From Streptomyces lucensis JCM 4490 (GTDB lineage Bacteria > Actinomycetota > Actinomycetes > Streptomycetales > Streptomycetaceae): 64,000 nucleotides of DNA. The position numbers and the translations under genes are program-made. The notes under the pieces are model-generated. The model was not told the DNA's origin, did not search any database, and saw nothing but the letters and a program-made list of their open reading frames with translations. Numbering within the stretch: the first letter of the stretch is position 1; each line of letters opens with the position of its first letter. The stretch spans positions 1 to 64,000 of the forward strand of contig NZ_BMUE01000024.1 of NCBI RefSeq assembly GCF_014650035.1, read 5' to 3'. Shown piece by piece: positions 1 through 9,270 of the stretch.

Positions 1-1901
1 GCCAACCACACCGCCAAGTGGGACGTGGTGCGCAAGGTTTCGGGATGCTCCTCCCCCAACACCCGCCGCTGCCGGTCGAGTAGGTCTCGGACCAGTGCGT
101 AGGCCTGCTGATGTCTACCGACGGCGCCGAGAGCCTGGGCCAGGTAGTTGGCAGCCCACCAGGTGTGCGTGTGATCGGGGCCCAGCAGGGCAGTCCAGGC
201 CTGGTGAAGGTCACCGAGGCGGGCCGAGACCGCCGGTGCGCTTCCGTGATCCACGAGATAGAGGCAGGCTTCACAAGCCGCGAAGCGGGTGCCCACGGTG
301 ACCAGGTCGGTTGGGGCGATCGCCAGCAGGTGAGGCAGCAGGTTGGGCCAGGCAGTCCATGCAGCAAGATCTCTTGCCCGACCTGGATACGCGGCAGCCA
401 GAAGGACGCTGGCGCTGCGTGCCGCTGTGGCGCGTTCCTCGGTGGAGAGCTGGTCCCTGAGGACGGCCTGGGTGAGGCGGTGGAGATGCAAGCTGCCGCC
501 CGCCACGCGGGCCAGCCCGTGCCGGTGCAGTGCCGACAGGACACGGCGTCTGACGCGCTGGTCGGTCACCACCCGGTCGACCGGCGACGCCTCGCCGTCC
601 TCCTGCCCGGTGCCGGCGGGCAGGGTGAACAGTTCCGGCGCCAGCAGGGCACAGGCGTTCATCACCGCGGCCGCCTCCGCGTCCTGGTCCCGCAGCCGCT
701 CCATGCTCAGCCGGATCTGCGTGGCCAGCGACCACGGGTAGTCCAGTGGCCGTCCCTCGTCGGCCACCTCATCGGCACTGCTCGCCAGCAGCTCCAGGTA
801 CTCCTCCACAGCCGTCGTGGTCAGCACCGCCGCCGCCTGGACCAGTGCCAGCGGCAGATCGTCCAGCGCCTCCGCCAGCCGCCCCGCGTCCGCCTTCGAC
901 AGCCACGGAGTGCGGCTGCGCAGCAATTCGACCGACTCCCGCCGGGCCAGGACATCGACGTCCAACGGCGACGCCAGGCCGTGCCAGTCGGGGTTGCGGG
1001 AGGTGATCAGCACATGCCCCGTCCCGGACGGCACCGACCCGGCCAGTTCCGCCGGATCCTCCGCGTTGTCGAACACGACCAGCCAGCGCCCCCTCGACCG
1101 CAGCTCCGCCCACAGGGCCTGCACCGCCTCCTCAGGAGGCGTGTCCGGCCGCGCTGCCCCGGTCTCCACCGCCAATCGCACCAGTTGGTCGGGAATCAGT
1201 GCGGGATCCTCCGCCCGCACCCACCACACCAGCTCGTACTCCCCGCAGAAACGGTGCGCGTACTCGGCGGCCAGCTGCGTCTTGCCCACCCCGCCCCGGC
1301 CGTCCAGCGCCACCACCGCCACCGTCCGGCCGCCGGCGAGCCGGGAACGCACCTCCACCAGCAGGCCGTCCCGGCCCACGAACCCGGCGTTGCGCGCCGG
1401 CACGTTCCACACCCGCGGCAACGTCCCCGGCAACCGCGGCCCCGTCGCCCCCACGCTCCGTAACCGGCCCGCCCCGCCGCCCGGAAACCCCGGCCGCACC
1501 TCCGGAGGCCCGGCCGGCCCCGCCACCGCGCCCAGCAGCACCTTCCGCGCTTCTTCCTCCCCCTGCCCGAACAGTGCCGGCGCGATCAGGCCCCGCAGCA
1601 TCGGCGGCGCCACACACTCCTCGATCCGCAGCGGAATCACCTTGCCCCGACCGGCGAGCTTCGCCGCCCACTCCTCGCCGGTCCACCGCCCGGGATCGAA
1701 GTACGCGGCCGAGAACAGCGCCACCATCGGCCCCGCGGCGAGTGCCCGGTCCATGTTCAGCACGAAGTTCTCCCCCGCCCCCCAGTGCCAGGCGTCCAGC
1801 TCCACCTCGTACCCGGCGTCCTTCAGCTGCCAGGCCACCCACTCCGCCCACGCCAGGTCCGCCCCGGCATGCGAAACGAAGACCTGCACCCCACCCGCCA
1901 T
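1..1901 (-). CDS. TIR / NB-ARC / TPR signalling ATPase (3' end missing)
   Basis: About 633 N-terminal residues are present and the gene continues past the left edge. I read this frame directly from the reverse strand and found no stop in the stretches checked. Residues 1-140 form a TIR- or SEFIR-like domain beginning [20 protein letters not shown]. Around residue 195 is a P-loop, [19 protein letters not shown], followed by an NB-ARC/STAND module with [10 protein letters not shown] (Walker B) and a winged-helix-like part ([13 protein letters not shown]). From about residue 560 the sequence turns into TPR-like helices ([20 protein letters not shown]). STAND ATPases use such repeats to sense a ligand and the NTPase to oligomerise. 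Streptomyces proteins of this layout occur in FxSxx-COOH peptide systems and in antiphage defence; which applies here cannot be decided because the partners lie outside. The ATG at 1901 opens the TIR domain cleanly. Confidence 0.85.
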   Translation of the reverse strand, partial: MAGGVQVFVSHAGADLAWAEWVAWQLKDAGYEVELDAWHWGAGENFVLNMDRALAAGPMVALFSAAYFDPGRWTGEEWAAKLAGRGKVIPLRIEECVAPPMLRGLIAPALFGQGEEEARKVLLGAVAGPAGPPEVRPGFPGGGAGRLRSVGATGPRLPGTLPRVWNVPARNAGFVGRDGLLVEVRSRLAGGRTVAVVALDGRGGVGKTQLAAEYAHRFCGEYELVWWVRAEDPALIPDQLVRLAVETGAARPDTPPEEAVQALWAELRSRGRWLVVFDNAEDPAELAGSVPSGTGHVLITSRNPDWHGLASPLDVDVLARRESVELLRSRTPWLSKADAGRLAEALDDLPLALVQAAAVLTTTAVEEYLELLASSADEVADEGRPLDYPWSLATQIRLSMERLRDQDAEAAAVMNACALLAPELFTLPAGTGQEDGEASPVDRVVTDQRVRRRVLSALHRHGLARVAGGSLHLHRLTQAVLRDQLSTEERATAARSASVLLAAAYPGRARDLAAWTAWPNLLPHLLAIAPTDLVTVGTRFAACEACLYLVDHGSAPAVSARLGDLHQAWTALLGPDHTHTWWAANYLAQALGAVGRHQQAYALVRDLLDRQRRVLGEEHPETLRTTSHLAVWL

Positions 1902-2065
1902 CCGGACACCCCCGCATCAGCGCCCCGTCCTTCCGCCCACCGAGACTAGGACGCACGCACCCCGCCGTGCCCCGCATACCGCACATCCCGGGAACCGGCT
2001 GCGTACCGCCGACGGGCGAGGGCGTGAGTCAGGTGAGTCGGAGAGCGGGGCGGCCCGGAAACGAA

Positions 2066-2110
2066 GAAACCCCCTCCGACCTGCCCTGGGGGCTGATCAG
2101 AGGGGGTTTC
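2066..2110 (-). terminator. Terminator behind the tRNA-Tyr remnant
   Basis: A perfect 11-bp inverted repeat (GAAACCCCCTC at 2066-2076 and its complement at 2100-2110) encloses a 23-nt loop. It starts 8 nt after the 3' end of the tRNA-like sequence, as expected for a tRNA terminator on the minus strand. It also insulates the TIR gene from upstream transcription. Confidence 0.7.
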
Positions 2111-2118
2111 CCTCAGCG

Positions 2119-2163
2119 TGGCGGCGCCAGGATTCGAACCTGGGAAGGCTGAGCCACACCGCC
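2119..2163 (-). pseudogene. tRNA-Tyr remnant lacking the D and anticodon arms
   Basis: On the minus strand the 45 nt begin GGCGGTGTG and end CGCCGCCA. These two ends pair as a 7-bp acceptor stem with one G-U pair. Between them is a complete T arm (CCAGG-TTCGAAT-CCTGG) preceded by GGCTCAGCCTTC, which matches the long variable arm of actinobacterial tRNA-Tyr as I remember it. The D arm, anticodon arm and anticodon, about 36 nt, are absent: GGCGGTGTG is joined directly to the variable arm. It therefore cannot decode. In S. coelicolor the element SLP1 integrates into a tRNA-Tyr gene near the yajQ homologue (from memory), so this may be an integration or excision scar. Confidence 0.75.
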
Positions 2164-2389
2164 GGGTTGTGCTGCTCATCGAACCCGCTTTCGGCGGTGC
2201 TCTCCGGCAACGACGTAAACAATACCCGATACGGAGGGGTGCTTCGCCACCCGGTTGATCTCCACCCCTCGGCTCCCGGGGTGGCTAGGCTGGTGCGGAT
2301 GCGGCCCGGCAGGACGCCGGGTCCGGCGGCCGCCGCCGCGCACGCCGGCACGCACCCGACCAGCACCCCGATACAAGGAGCCACAGGAC

Positions 2390-2878
2390 ATGGCCGACTC
2401 CAGTTTCGACATCGTCTCGAAGGTCGAGCGGCAGGAGGTCGACAACGCCCTCAACCAGGCCGCCAAGGAGATCTCGCAGCGCTACGACTTCAAGGGCGTG
2501 GGTGCCTCGATCTCGTGGTCCGGTGACAAGATCCTCATGGAGGCGAACTCCGAGGACCGGGTGAAGGCTGTCCTCGACGTCTTCCAGTCCAAGCTGATCA
2601 AGCGCGGTATCTCGCTCAAGGCACTGGACGCGGGCGAGCCCCAGCTCTCCGGCAAGGAGTACAAGATCTTCGCCTCGATCGAGGAGGGCATCTCCCAGGA
2701 GAACGCCAAGAAGGTGGCGAAGATCATTCGCGACGAGGGCCCCAAGGGCGTCAAGGCCCAGGTCCAGGGTGACGAGCTGCGGGTCAGCTCCAAGAGCCGC
2801 GACGACCTGCAGACCGTGATCGCCCTGCTCAAGGGCAAGGACTTCGACTTCGCGCTGCAGTTCGTGAACTACCGGTAG
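2390..2878 (+). CDS. yajQ: YajQ family nucleotide-binding protein
   Basis: The 162-residue cytoplasmic protein is full length for the YajQ/UPF0234 family: two ferredoxin-like halves with the N-terminal signature [20 protein letters not shown] and the motifs RYDFKGVG and [14 protein letters not shown] at the C-terminus. Family members bind nucleotides, tRNA or, in Xanthomonas and Pseudomonas, cyclic di-GMP; the role in actinobacteria is not settled. The ATG at 2390 has a good ribosome binding site (AAGGAG, 2375-2380). Longer upstream frames have no such support. The gene is monocistronic, divergent from the tRNA remnant and followed by a strong hairpin. Confidence 0.93.
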   Translation: MADSSFDIVSKVERQEVDNALNQAAKEISQRYDFKGVGASISWSGDKILMEANSEDRVKAVLDVFQSKLIKRGISLKALDAGEPQLSGKEYKIFASIEEGISQENAKKVAKIIRDEGPKGVKAQVQGDELRVSSKSRDDLQTVIALLKGKDFDFALQFVNYR

Positions 2879-2905
2879 GGCGCCGGCAGGACACCGGTAT
2901 GACGT

Positions 2906-2944
2906 GAGCGGGAGGGCGGGCACCGGGTGCCCGCCCTCCCGCTC
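2906..2944. terminator. Strong bidirectional hairpin between yajQ and the GlsB gene
   Basis: An 18-bp perfect inverted repeat (2906-2923 with 2927-2944) with a 3-nt loop lies between two convergent genes. It lacks a long T tract, as is usual for Streptomyces terminators. Confidence 0.75.
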
Positions 2945-2965
2945 GCGTCGCCGCTCACGCGGGGC

Positions 2966-3232
2966 TCAGTCGCGTGAGTTGCCGAACAGGATGCGGTAGA
3001 CGATCAGCAGCACCAGGGAGCCGCCGATGGCCGCGGCCCAGGTGGCGCCGTCGTAGAAGTCCTTGGTGACCGGGTGGTCCAGCCAGCGGGCCGAGATCCA
3101 GCCGCCGATGAACGCGCCCGCGACGCCGATGAGGGTCGTGCCGATGAAGCCGCCGGGGTCACGGCCCGGCAGCAGGACCTTGGCGATGGCTCCGGCCAGC
3201 AGTCCCAGGATGATCCAACCGATGATGCTCAT
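2966..3232 (-). CDS. GlsB/YeaQ/YmgE family small membrane protein
   Basis: This 88-residue protein starts MSIIGWIILGLLAGAIAKVL and has three predicted membrane segments, with the family's glycine-rich pattern (LPGRDPGGFIGTTLIGVAGAFIGGWI). The family was once called transglycosylase-associated protein; members are stress-induced inner-membrane proteins of unknown biochemical role. A longer in-frame opening reaches 3283, but the ATG at 3232 begins exactly at the conserved N-terminus. The upstream GGAAGGGCAGG may serve as a weak ribosome binding site. The C-terminus ends in a third hydrophobic helix and a short polar tail. Confidence 0.85.
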   Translation of the reverse strand: MSIIGWIILGLLAGAIAKVLLPGRDPGGFIGTTLIGVAGAFIGGWISARWLDHPVTKDFYDGATWAAAIGGSLVLLIVYRILFGNSRD

Positions 3233-3388
3233 GCCGTGAACCTGCCCTTCCGCGCTGTGTCCGCACTGTCCGGTCGATGACATTCCGGTGAGGACCGGCC
3301 GTCCGGCGTGGCGGGTGTTCGCGCTGCGTCGATGTGGAGGACGTCACGGGTCCACCGTCCGGTTCCGGTGGTCAGTAGGGTTCGGCGC

Positions 3389-4648
3389 ATGACAAGCACC
3401 GGTACCGCTCTGCGCCGCAGCCTCGGCGTGCGGGACGCCGTGATCATCGGCCTCGGCTCCATGATCGGGGCCGGTGTCTTCGCGGCGCTCGGGCCCGCCG
3501 CTCGCGCGGCCGGTACGGGGCTGCTGACAGGACTCGCCGTCGCGGCCGTGGTGGCGTACTGCAACGCCATGTCCTCGGCCCGTCTCGCCGCCCGCTACCC
3601 GGCCTCCGGCGGCACGTACGTGTACGGGCGCGAGCGGCTGGGCGTCTTCTGGGGCTATCTGGCGGGCTGGGCGTTCGTGGTCGGCAAGACGGCGTCCTGC
3701 GCGGCCATGGCGCTCACCGTGGGCGCGTACGTCTGGCCGGGACAGGCCCACGCCGTGGCGGTCGCGGCCGTGGTGGCACTGACCGCCGTGAACTACGGCG
3801 GGATCCAGAAGTCGGCGTGGCTGACGCGGGTCGTCGTGGCCGTCGTGCTGGCCGTTCTCGCCGCCGTGGTCGTCGTCTGCCTCACCTCCGGGCAGGCCGG
3901 CGCCGGTCGTCTCGGCCCCGAACTGCCCACGGGCGTGGGCGGGGTGCTCCAGGCGGCGGGGCTGCTGTTCTTCGCGTTCGCCGGGTACGCGCGGATCGCG
4001 ACGCTCGGCGAGGAGGTGCGCGACCCCGCGCGGACGATTCCGCGTGCCGTCCCGCTGGCCCTGGGGATCACTCTGGTGGTGTACGCGTGCGTGGCCGTCG
4101 CGGTGCTCGCCGTCCTCGGCGCGGACCGGCTCGGGCACGCGGCGGCGCCACTGGCCGAGGCCGTGCGGGTGGCCGGGGCGCCGGGTCTCGTGCCCGTGGT
4201 GCGGGTGGGAGCCGCGGTGGCCTCGCTGGGCTCACTGCTCGCCCTGATCCTCGGTGTGTCCCGTACGACGCTCGCCATGGCCCGGGACGGGCACCTGCCG
4301 ACGACGCTGGCCGCCGTGCACCCGCGCTTCCGCGTACCGCACCGGGCGGAGCTGGCCGTGGGCGCGGTGGTCGCCGTGCTGGCCGCGACGGTGGACGTGC
4401 GCGGCGCGATCGGCTTCTCCTCCTTCGGCGTGCTGGCCTACTACGCCGTCGCCAACGCCTCGGCCTGGACGCTGAGTCCGGCACCGCGCGCCCGCGTCGT
4501 GCCGGCGGTGGGCCTGCTGGGCTGTGCCACGCTCGCGTCCGCGCTGCCCGTGGCCTCCGTGACCGTGGGTGCAGGCGTCCTGGCTGCGGGCGCGGCGGCC
4601 TACGGCGTGCGGCGGTGGTGGGCGGAGCGGCGTACCTCGGGGAGCTGA
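3389..4648 (+). CDS. APC superfamily amino-acid permease
   Basis: The 419-residue membrane protein has about 12 hydrophobic segments and the APC signature near the N-terminus (RDAVIIGLGSMIGAGVFAALGPAARAAG). FAFAGYARIATLGEEVRDPARTIPRA, the conserved sixth-helix and loop motif of amino acid/polyamine/cationic amino acid transporters, follows near the middle. It probably imports an amino acid or amine by proton symport; the substrate cannot be read from sequence. The ATG at 3389 begins a polar N-terminus just ahead of the first helix; a 27-residue extension in the same frame is basic and looks non-coding. The gene stands alone between two minus-strand units. Confidence 0.88.
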   Translation: MTSTGTALRRSLGVRDAVIIGLGSMIGAGVFAALGPAARAAGTGLLTGLAVAAVVAYCNAMSSARLAARYPASGGTYVYGRERLGVFWGYLAGWAFVVGKTASCAAMALTVGAYVWPGQAHAVAVAAVVALTAVNYGGIQKSAWLTRVVVAVVLAVLAAVVVVCLTSGQAGAGRLGPELPTGVGGVLQAAGLLFFAFAGYARIATLGEEVRDPARTIPRAVPLALGITLVVYACVAVAVLAVLGADRLGHAAAPLAEAVRVAGAPGLVPVVRVGAAVASLGSLLALILGVSRTTLAMARDGHLPTTLAAVHPRFRVPHRAELAVGAVVAVLAATVDVRGAIGFSSFGVLAYYAVANASAWTLSPAPRARVVPAVGLLGCATLASALPVASVTVGAGVLAAGAAAYGVRRWWAERRTSGS

Positions 4649-4738
4649 GGCTCCCGTACGGGAGTGACGCCGCAACCGCTCACCGCAGCGGACGCCCCCG
4701 TGGCGCCGACCGCACCCGCGCGCCGGCCGGCGGTCCGT

Positions 4739-5131
4739 TCAGCGCGCCGCGAACGGCTCGTCCGTCGGGACGATCTCCCGGCCCAGCGGCAGCAGGGAGA
4801 CGGGGATCAGCTTGAAGTTGGCCACGCCGAACGGGATGCCGATGATCGTGAGGCACAGGGCGAGGCCGGTGACGATGTGGGCGAGTGCCAGCCACCAGCC
4901 GGCCAGGACCAGCCACAGGACGTTGCCGAGGCAGGAACCGGCGCCCGCGTCGCGGCGCTCGACGGTGGTGTACCCGAAGGGCCACAGGGCGTAGACACCG
5001 ATGCGGAAGGCGGCGATGCCGAACGGGATGCCGATGATCGTGACGCACAGCAGCACACCGGCCAGCAGGTAGCCGAGGAACAGCCAGAAGCCGCTGAGGA
5101 CGAGCCAGATGACGTTCAGGATGGTCTTCAT
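4739..5131 (-). CDS. YccF domain membrane protein
   Basis: This 130-residue protein has two copies of a hydrophobic YccF-type unit ([14 protein letters not shown] near residue 47 and [13 protein letters not shown] near residue 105), each preceded by a membrane helix. Family members are small inner-membrane proteins with no proven biochemical function. The start codon overlaps the htpX stop as ATGA (5128-5131), so the two genes are translationally coupled. Coupling to a membrane-quality-control protease hints at a role in membrane stress, but that is inference. The C-terminus is a short hydrophilic tail. Confidence 0.85.
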   Translation of the reverse strand: MKTILNVIWLVLSGFWLFLGYLLAGVLLCVTIIGIPFGIAAFRIGVYALWPFGYTTVERRDAGAGSCLGNVLWLVLAGWWLALAHIVTGLALCLTIIGIPFGVANFKLIPVSLLPLGREIVPTDEPFAAR

Positions 5132-5988
5132 CGTCCACCTGCCATTTTCTCGAGCCGGGCGATGCGCTCCGCCATCGGCGGGTGGGTGGAGAACATCTTG
5201 GACAGTCCCTGTCCGGGGCGGAAGGGATTGGCGATCATCATGTGGCTCGCCGTCTCGATCCGGGGCTCGGGGGGCAGCGGGAGCTGCCTGGTGCCCGTCT
5301 CCAGCTTGCGCAGTGCGCTCGCGAGGGCGAGCGGGTCGCCGGTGAGCTGGGCCCCCGAGGCGTCGGCCTCGTACTCCCGGGAGCGGCTGATGGCCAGCTG
5401 GATGAGGCCGGCGGCGAGCGGGCCCAGGATCATGATCAGGAGCATGCCGAGCAGGCCCGGGCCGTCGTCGTCGTCCGATCGGCCGATGGGGATGAGCCAG
5501 GCGAAGTTCACCAGGAACATGATCACCGAGGCGAGGGCGCCGGCGATCGAGGAGATGAGGATGTCCCGGTTGTAGACGTGGCTCAGCTCGTGGCCGATGA
5601 CGCCGCGCAGCTCGCGCTCGTCCAGCAGGCGCAGGATGCCCTCGGTGCAGCACACGGCCGCGTTGCGGGGGTTGCGGCCGGTTGCGAAGGCGTTGGGGGC
5701 CTCCGTCGGGGAGATGTACAGCCGTGGCATGGGCTGGCGGGCCTGCGTGGACAGCTCGCGCACCATCCGGTAGAGCGCCGGGGCCTCGAACTCGCTGACC
5801 GGGCGGGCGCGCATGGCGCGCAGCGCCAGCTTGTCGCTGTTCCAGTAGGCGTAGGCGTTGGTGCCGAGGGCGACCAGGACCGCGACGATCAGTCCGGCGC
5901 GGCCGAAGAAGCTGCCGATGACGATGATGAGTGCGGACAGTCCCCCGAGGAGTACTGCGGTCCTGAGCCCGTTGTGCCGGCGGTGCAC
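5128..5988 (-). CDS. htpX: HtpX-type membrane zinc metalloprotease (M48)
   Basis: This 286-residue integral membrane protease has two N-terminal helices (residues 10-45), the zinc motif HELSH at 133-137 and the third zinc ligand in [10 protein letters not shown] near residue 205. It would cleave misfolded membrane proteins. The GTG at 5988 is chosen because GGAGG sits 6 nt upstream and the protein then begins at the conserved [10 protein letters not shown]; an ATG 54 codons earlier adds a basic stretch without family support. The gene is first of a two-gene unit with yccF. A 13-bp palindrome about 40 nt upstream may be an operator. Confidence 0.93.
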   Translation of the reverse strand: MHRRHNGLRTAVLLGGLSALIIVIGSFFGRAGLIVAVLVALGTNAYAYWNSDKLALRAMRARPVSEFEAPALYRMVRELSTQARQPMPRLYISPTEAPNAFATGRNPRNAAVCCTEGILRLLDERELRGVIGHELSHVYNRDILISSIAGALASVIMFLVNFAWLIPIGRSDDDDGPGLLGMLLIMILGPLAAGLIQLAISRSREYEADASGAQLTGDPLALASALRKLETGTRQLPLPPEPRIETASHMMIANPFRPGQGLSKMFSTHPPMAERIARLEKMAGGR

Positions 5989-6025
5989 GGTGCGTCCTCC
6001 AAGTCGTGCAGCTGGGGAACACTTT

Positions 6026-6038
6026 GGTCCAGTGGACC
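6026..6038. promoter_or_regulatory. 13-bp palindrome upstream of htpX
   Basis: GGTCCAGTGGACC is a perfect palindrome around one central base, 38 nt upstream of the htpX GTG. Its position fits a repressor operator or activator site. No matching consensus is known to me. Confidence 0.4.
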
Positions 6039-6178
6039 CTCCCGCTTGTGACAACGCCAGGCGGCGGTCGCGAGTTCCCCGGTGGGTGCGGAGGCGCGGC
6101 TCGGCCGTACGGGTGACGTGCGGGTTCGGCCTCACGCGCCGTGGCGGCACGGGTGCCCCACGCGCGCGTGGCGACTCC

Positions 6179-7693
6179 TCAGAACAGGCCGGTGGCCGCG
6201 AAGCGGAGCACCAGCTGAGGTGCTCCGGACAGGGCGACGCCGAGTACTCCGGTGAGGGCGATGGCGGCCGTGAGGGGGGCCGGGACGCGGTGCCGTGCGG
6301 GTTCGCCCTCGGGGGCGCGGAACAGCAGGGCCGTCCACTGCAGGTAGTAGAAGAGCGCGATCACCACGTTGACCGCCATGACGACGGCGAGCCAGCCCAG
6401 GCCCGCGTCGACGGCCGCCGAGAAGACGGTGACCTTGGCGAACAGGCCGATGACGCCCGGCGGCAGCCCGGCCAGGCACAGCAGGAAGAAGGCGAGGAGG
6501 AGCGCGGTGAGCGGGTTGGTGGCGTACAGGCCCCGGTAGTCGCTGACCCGGTTGGCGGACCGGGTGCGGCCCACCAGGGCGGCGACGCCGAAGGCGCCGA
6601 GGTTCACGGCGGCGTACATCAGGGCGTAGGCGACCGTCGATCCGATCGCCTTCTGCGGGTCCTCGGCGTGTCCGGCGGCGGCGATCGGGACCAGGAGGTA
6701 GCCGGCCTGGCCGACGGAGGACCAGGCGAGCAGTCGTACGGCGCTGTAGGCGCGCGTGGCCCGCTGGCGCAGGGCGCCGACGTTGCCGACGGTCATGGTG
6801 AGGGCGGCCAGTACGGCGAGCGCGGGCCCCCACACGTCGGCGTACGACGGGAACGCGACGACGGTGACGAGGATCAGGCCGGAGAAGCCGACCGCCTTGC
6901 CGACGACGGACAGGTAGGCGGCGACGGGCAGGGGTGCGCCGACGTAGGTGTCGGGCACCCAGAAGTGGAAGGGGACGGCGGCCGTCTTGAAGGCGAATCC
7001 GACGAGGGTGAGGACGACACCGGTCTGGGCGAGGGTGTGCAGCTGGCCGTCGACGTGCGCCAGGCGCTGGGCGACCTGGGTGAGGTAGAGGGTGCCGGTG
7101 GCGCCGTAGACGAAGCTGATGCCCATCAGGCTGACCGCGGTGGCGGTGACGGAGGACAGGAAGAACTTCAGGGCGGCCTCGGAGGACCGCTTGTCGCCGT
7201 GCCGGATGCCGACGAGGGCGAAGGCGGGCAGGGAGGCGACCTCCAGGGCGACGACGAGGGTGGCCAGGTCGCGGGAGGCGGGCAGCAGGGCGGCGCCGGC
7301 CGCGGAGGACAGCAGCAGGAACCAGAACTCGCCGGGCGGGACGCGCCGTCGGTCGTCGTCGAGGTTCGTGACCGACAGCAGAGCCGCGAGCAGGGCGCCG
7401 CCGAGGACCAGGAACTGGATGACGAGGGTGAACCGGTCGGCGGTGTAGCTGCACGCGTGCGTGCCGCCGGTGAGGCAGAAGGTGCTGCGGTCGCCGCCCA
7501 GGAGGGGCAGGAGCATCAGGGCGGCGGCGGCCAGTCCGGCGACCGAGACCCAGCCGAGGACGGCTTTGCGGGGCTCGGGCAGGAACAGGTCGGCGACGAG
7601 GACGACGAGCGCCACGGCGGCGGCGATCGTGGGCGGGGCGATCGCGAGCCAGTCGACGGACTGGACCAGCGACTCGGCGAGCTGGGCGCTCAT
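6179..7693 (-). CDS. nuoN2: NADH-quinone oxidoreductase subunit N, second complex I
   Basis: The 504-residue, about 14-helix antiporter-like subunit of the complex I membrane arm is the last gene of the nuo2 operon and overlaps nuoM2 as ATGA. It retains the buried lysine helices of the Mrp-like proton channel (for example [21 protein letters not shown], mid-protein, and [25 protein letters not shown]). The main-operon NuoN at 48.3 kb is 549 residues and clearly diverged, so this is an old paralogue and not a recent copy. It would pump protons as part of the membrane arm encoded next to it. Confidence 0.93.
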   Translation of the reverse strand: MSAQLAESLVQSVDWLAIAPPTIAAAVALVVLVADLFLPEPRKAVLGWVSVAGLAAAALMLLPLLGGDRSTFCLTGGTHACSYTADRFTLVIQFLVLGGALLAALLSVTNLDDDRRRVPPGEFWFLLLSSAAGAALLPASRDLATLVVALEVASLPAFALVGIRHGDKRSSEAALKFFLSSVTATAVSLMGISFVYGATGTLYLTQVAQRLAHVDGQLHTLAQTGVVLTLVGFAFKTAAVPFHFWVPDTYVGAPLPVAAYLSVVGKAVGFSGLILVTVVAFPSYADVWGPALAVLAALTMTVGNVGALRQRATRAYSAVRLLAWSSVGQAGYLLVPIAAAGHAEDPQKAIGSTVAYALMYAAVNLGAFGVAALVGRTRSANRVSDYRGLYATNPLTALLLAFFLLCLAGLPPGVIGLFAKVTVFSAAVDAGLGWLAVVMAVNVVIALFYYLQWTALLFRAPEGEPARHRVPAPLTAAIALTGVLGVALSGAPQLVLRFAATGLF

Positions 7694-9264
7694 CGGGTGC
7701 CTCCTGCGAGGAGCTGCTGCACGGCCGGGTCGGTCAGGCCGAGCAGGGCCTTCGGCCACAGTCCGGCGAGGACGGTGAGGGTGACGAGCGGGGTCCAGGC
7801 GGCGAACTCGTAGCCGTGCACGTCGGCGAGTGCGGGGGTCTCCCGCTCCTTGCCGCCCATGCAGACCCGGCGGACCACGACCAGCATGTACGCGGCGGTC
7901 AGCAGGGTGCCGAAGGCGCCGATCGCCATGAAGGTGAGGAACGCGGGCCGGCTGAGGCCGGCGGCGGGCTCGAACGACCCGAACAGGGCCAGCATCTCGC
8001 CCCAGAACCCGGCGAGTCCTGGGAGGCCCAGCGAGGCGACGGCGGCGAAGGCGAGCAGGCCGCCGAGGCGGGGCGCCCTGCCGTACAGCGCGGCGCCGGT
8101 CTCCTCGGCGAGGGTGTCGAGGTCGGTGCTGCCGGTGCGGTCCTTGAGGGCGCCGACCAGGAAGAACAGCAGGCCGGTGATGAGGCCGTGGGCGATGTTG
8201 GCGAACAGGGCGCCGTTCACGCCGGTCGGGGTCATGGTGGCGATGCCCAGCAGGACGAAGCCCATGTGGCCGACGGAGGAGTAGGCGATCAGCCGTTTCA
8301 GGTCGCCCTTCGCCCCCTGCTTGGCCAGGGCCAGGCAGGCGAGGGATCCGTAGATGATCCCGACGACGGCGAACGCGGCGAGGTAGGGCGCGAAGGTCTG
8401 CATCCCGTGCGGCGCGACCGGCAGCAGGATCCGGACGAAGCCGTACGTGCCCATCTTCAGCAGGACGCCGGCCAGCAGGACGGAGCCGACGGTCGGGGCG
8501 GCGGTGTGGGCGTCGGGCAGCCAGCTGTGCAGCGGCCACATCGGGGTCTTGACCGCGAGCCCGATCCCGATCGCGAGAACGGCGATGACCTGCACGGACG
8601 CGGTCAGTGACCGGCCGTTGTCAGTGGCGAGTGCCACCATGTCGAACGTGCCCGCCTTGAGCCCGATCAGGAGCAGGCCGAGGAGCATGACCACGGAGCC
8701 GAGCAGCGTGAACAGGATGAACTTCCACGCGGCCCGGGTCCGGCCCTCGCCGCCCCAGCGGGCGATGAGGAAGTACATCGGGATGAGCACGGTCTCGAAC
8801 GCGAGGAAGAACAGCAGCAGGTCGAGGACGGCGAAGGACGCGAGGGTGCCGGACTCCAGGAGGAGCAGCAGGGCGACGAACGCCTTCGGGGACGGGCCCG
8901 TCGGCGGCTTGAAGTAGGAGTAGAGCGCGCACAGGAAGGTCAGCAGCGCGGTCAGGACGACGAGGGGGAGGGAGATGCCGTCGATGCCGAGGTGGATGCG
9001 CACGTCGAGTGCGGGGATCCAGCTGATGTCGGTCGTGGCCTGCATCTTCGACGGGTGGTCGTGGTCGAAGCCGAGCGCGAGGACGATCGCGGCGGCGAGG
9101 ACGACGCCGGTCACGGTGACGCCGTGGCGGAGCACGGCCTGCCCGGGCGACTTCCCCTTCAGTCCGGGCGGGGCCGGGAGGAGGGCGGCGGCCGCGCCGA
9201 GGAGCGGGCCGACGACGACGAATGCCAGAAGGAACTGCATCACGGACTCGCTGATATCGATCAC
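7690..9264 (-). CDS. nuoM2: NADH-quinone oxidoreductase subunit M, second complex I
   Basis: The 524-residue antiporter-like proton-pumping subunit has the family core ETVLIPMYFLIARWGG, with the conserved glutamate of helix 5, and KTPMWPLHSWLPDAHTAAPT, with the lysine of helix 7 and the HSWLPDAH motif. The GTG at 9264 follows nuoL2 after a 6-nt gap, and its stop overlaps nuoN2. Its length is normal for NuoM. It belongs to the distal membrane arm. Confidence 0.95.
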   Translation of the reverse strand: MIDISESVMQFLLAFVVVGPLLGAAAALLPAPPGLKGKSPGQAVLRHGVTVTGVVLAAAIVLALGFDHDHPSKMQATTDISWIPALDVRIHLGIDGISLPLVVLTALLTFLCALYSYFKPPTGPSPKAFVALLLLLESGTLASFAVLDLLLFFLAFETVLIPMYFLIARWGGEGRTRAAWKFILFTLLGSVVMLLGLLLIGLKAGTFDMVALATDNGRSLTASVQVIAVLAIGIGLAVKTPMWPLHSWLPDAHTAAPTVGSVLLAGVLLKMGTYGFVRILLPVAPHGMQTFAPYLAAFAVVGIIYGSLACLALAKQGAKGDLKRLIAYSSVGHMGFVLLGIATMTPTGVNGALFANIAHGLITGLLFFLVGALKDRTGSTDLDTLAEETGAALYGRAPRLGGLLAFAAVASLGLPGLAGFWGEMLALFGSFEPAAGLSRPAFLTFMAIGAFGTLLTAAYMLVVVRRVCMGGKERETPALADVHGYEFAAWTPLVTLTVLAGLWPKALLGLTDPAVQQLLAGGTR

Positions 9265-9270
9265 GCCTGC

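Noticed and set aside
1946-2179. Small minus-strand ORF overlapping the tRNA remnant
   Set aside because: It covers the tRNA T arm and terminator, so it is non-coding.
111-2526. Long plus-strand open frames over the TIR gene (450 and 569 residues)
   Set aside because: They are complements of the high-GC minus-strand gene, consist of Arg/Pro/Gly-rich low-complexity sequence, and lack motifs or ribosome binding sites.
5858-7813. Plus-strand frame of 651 residues over htpX and nuoN2
   Set aside because: Composed of Gly/Asp/Glu/Gln-rich repeats typical of antisense high-GC frames; the minus-strand nuoN2 is clearly the real gene.
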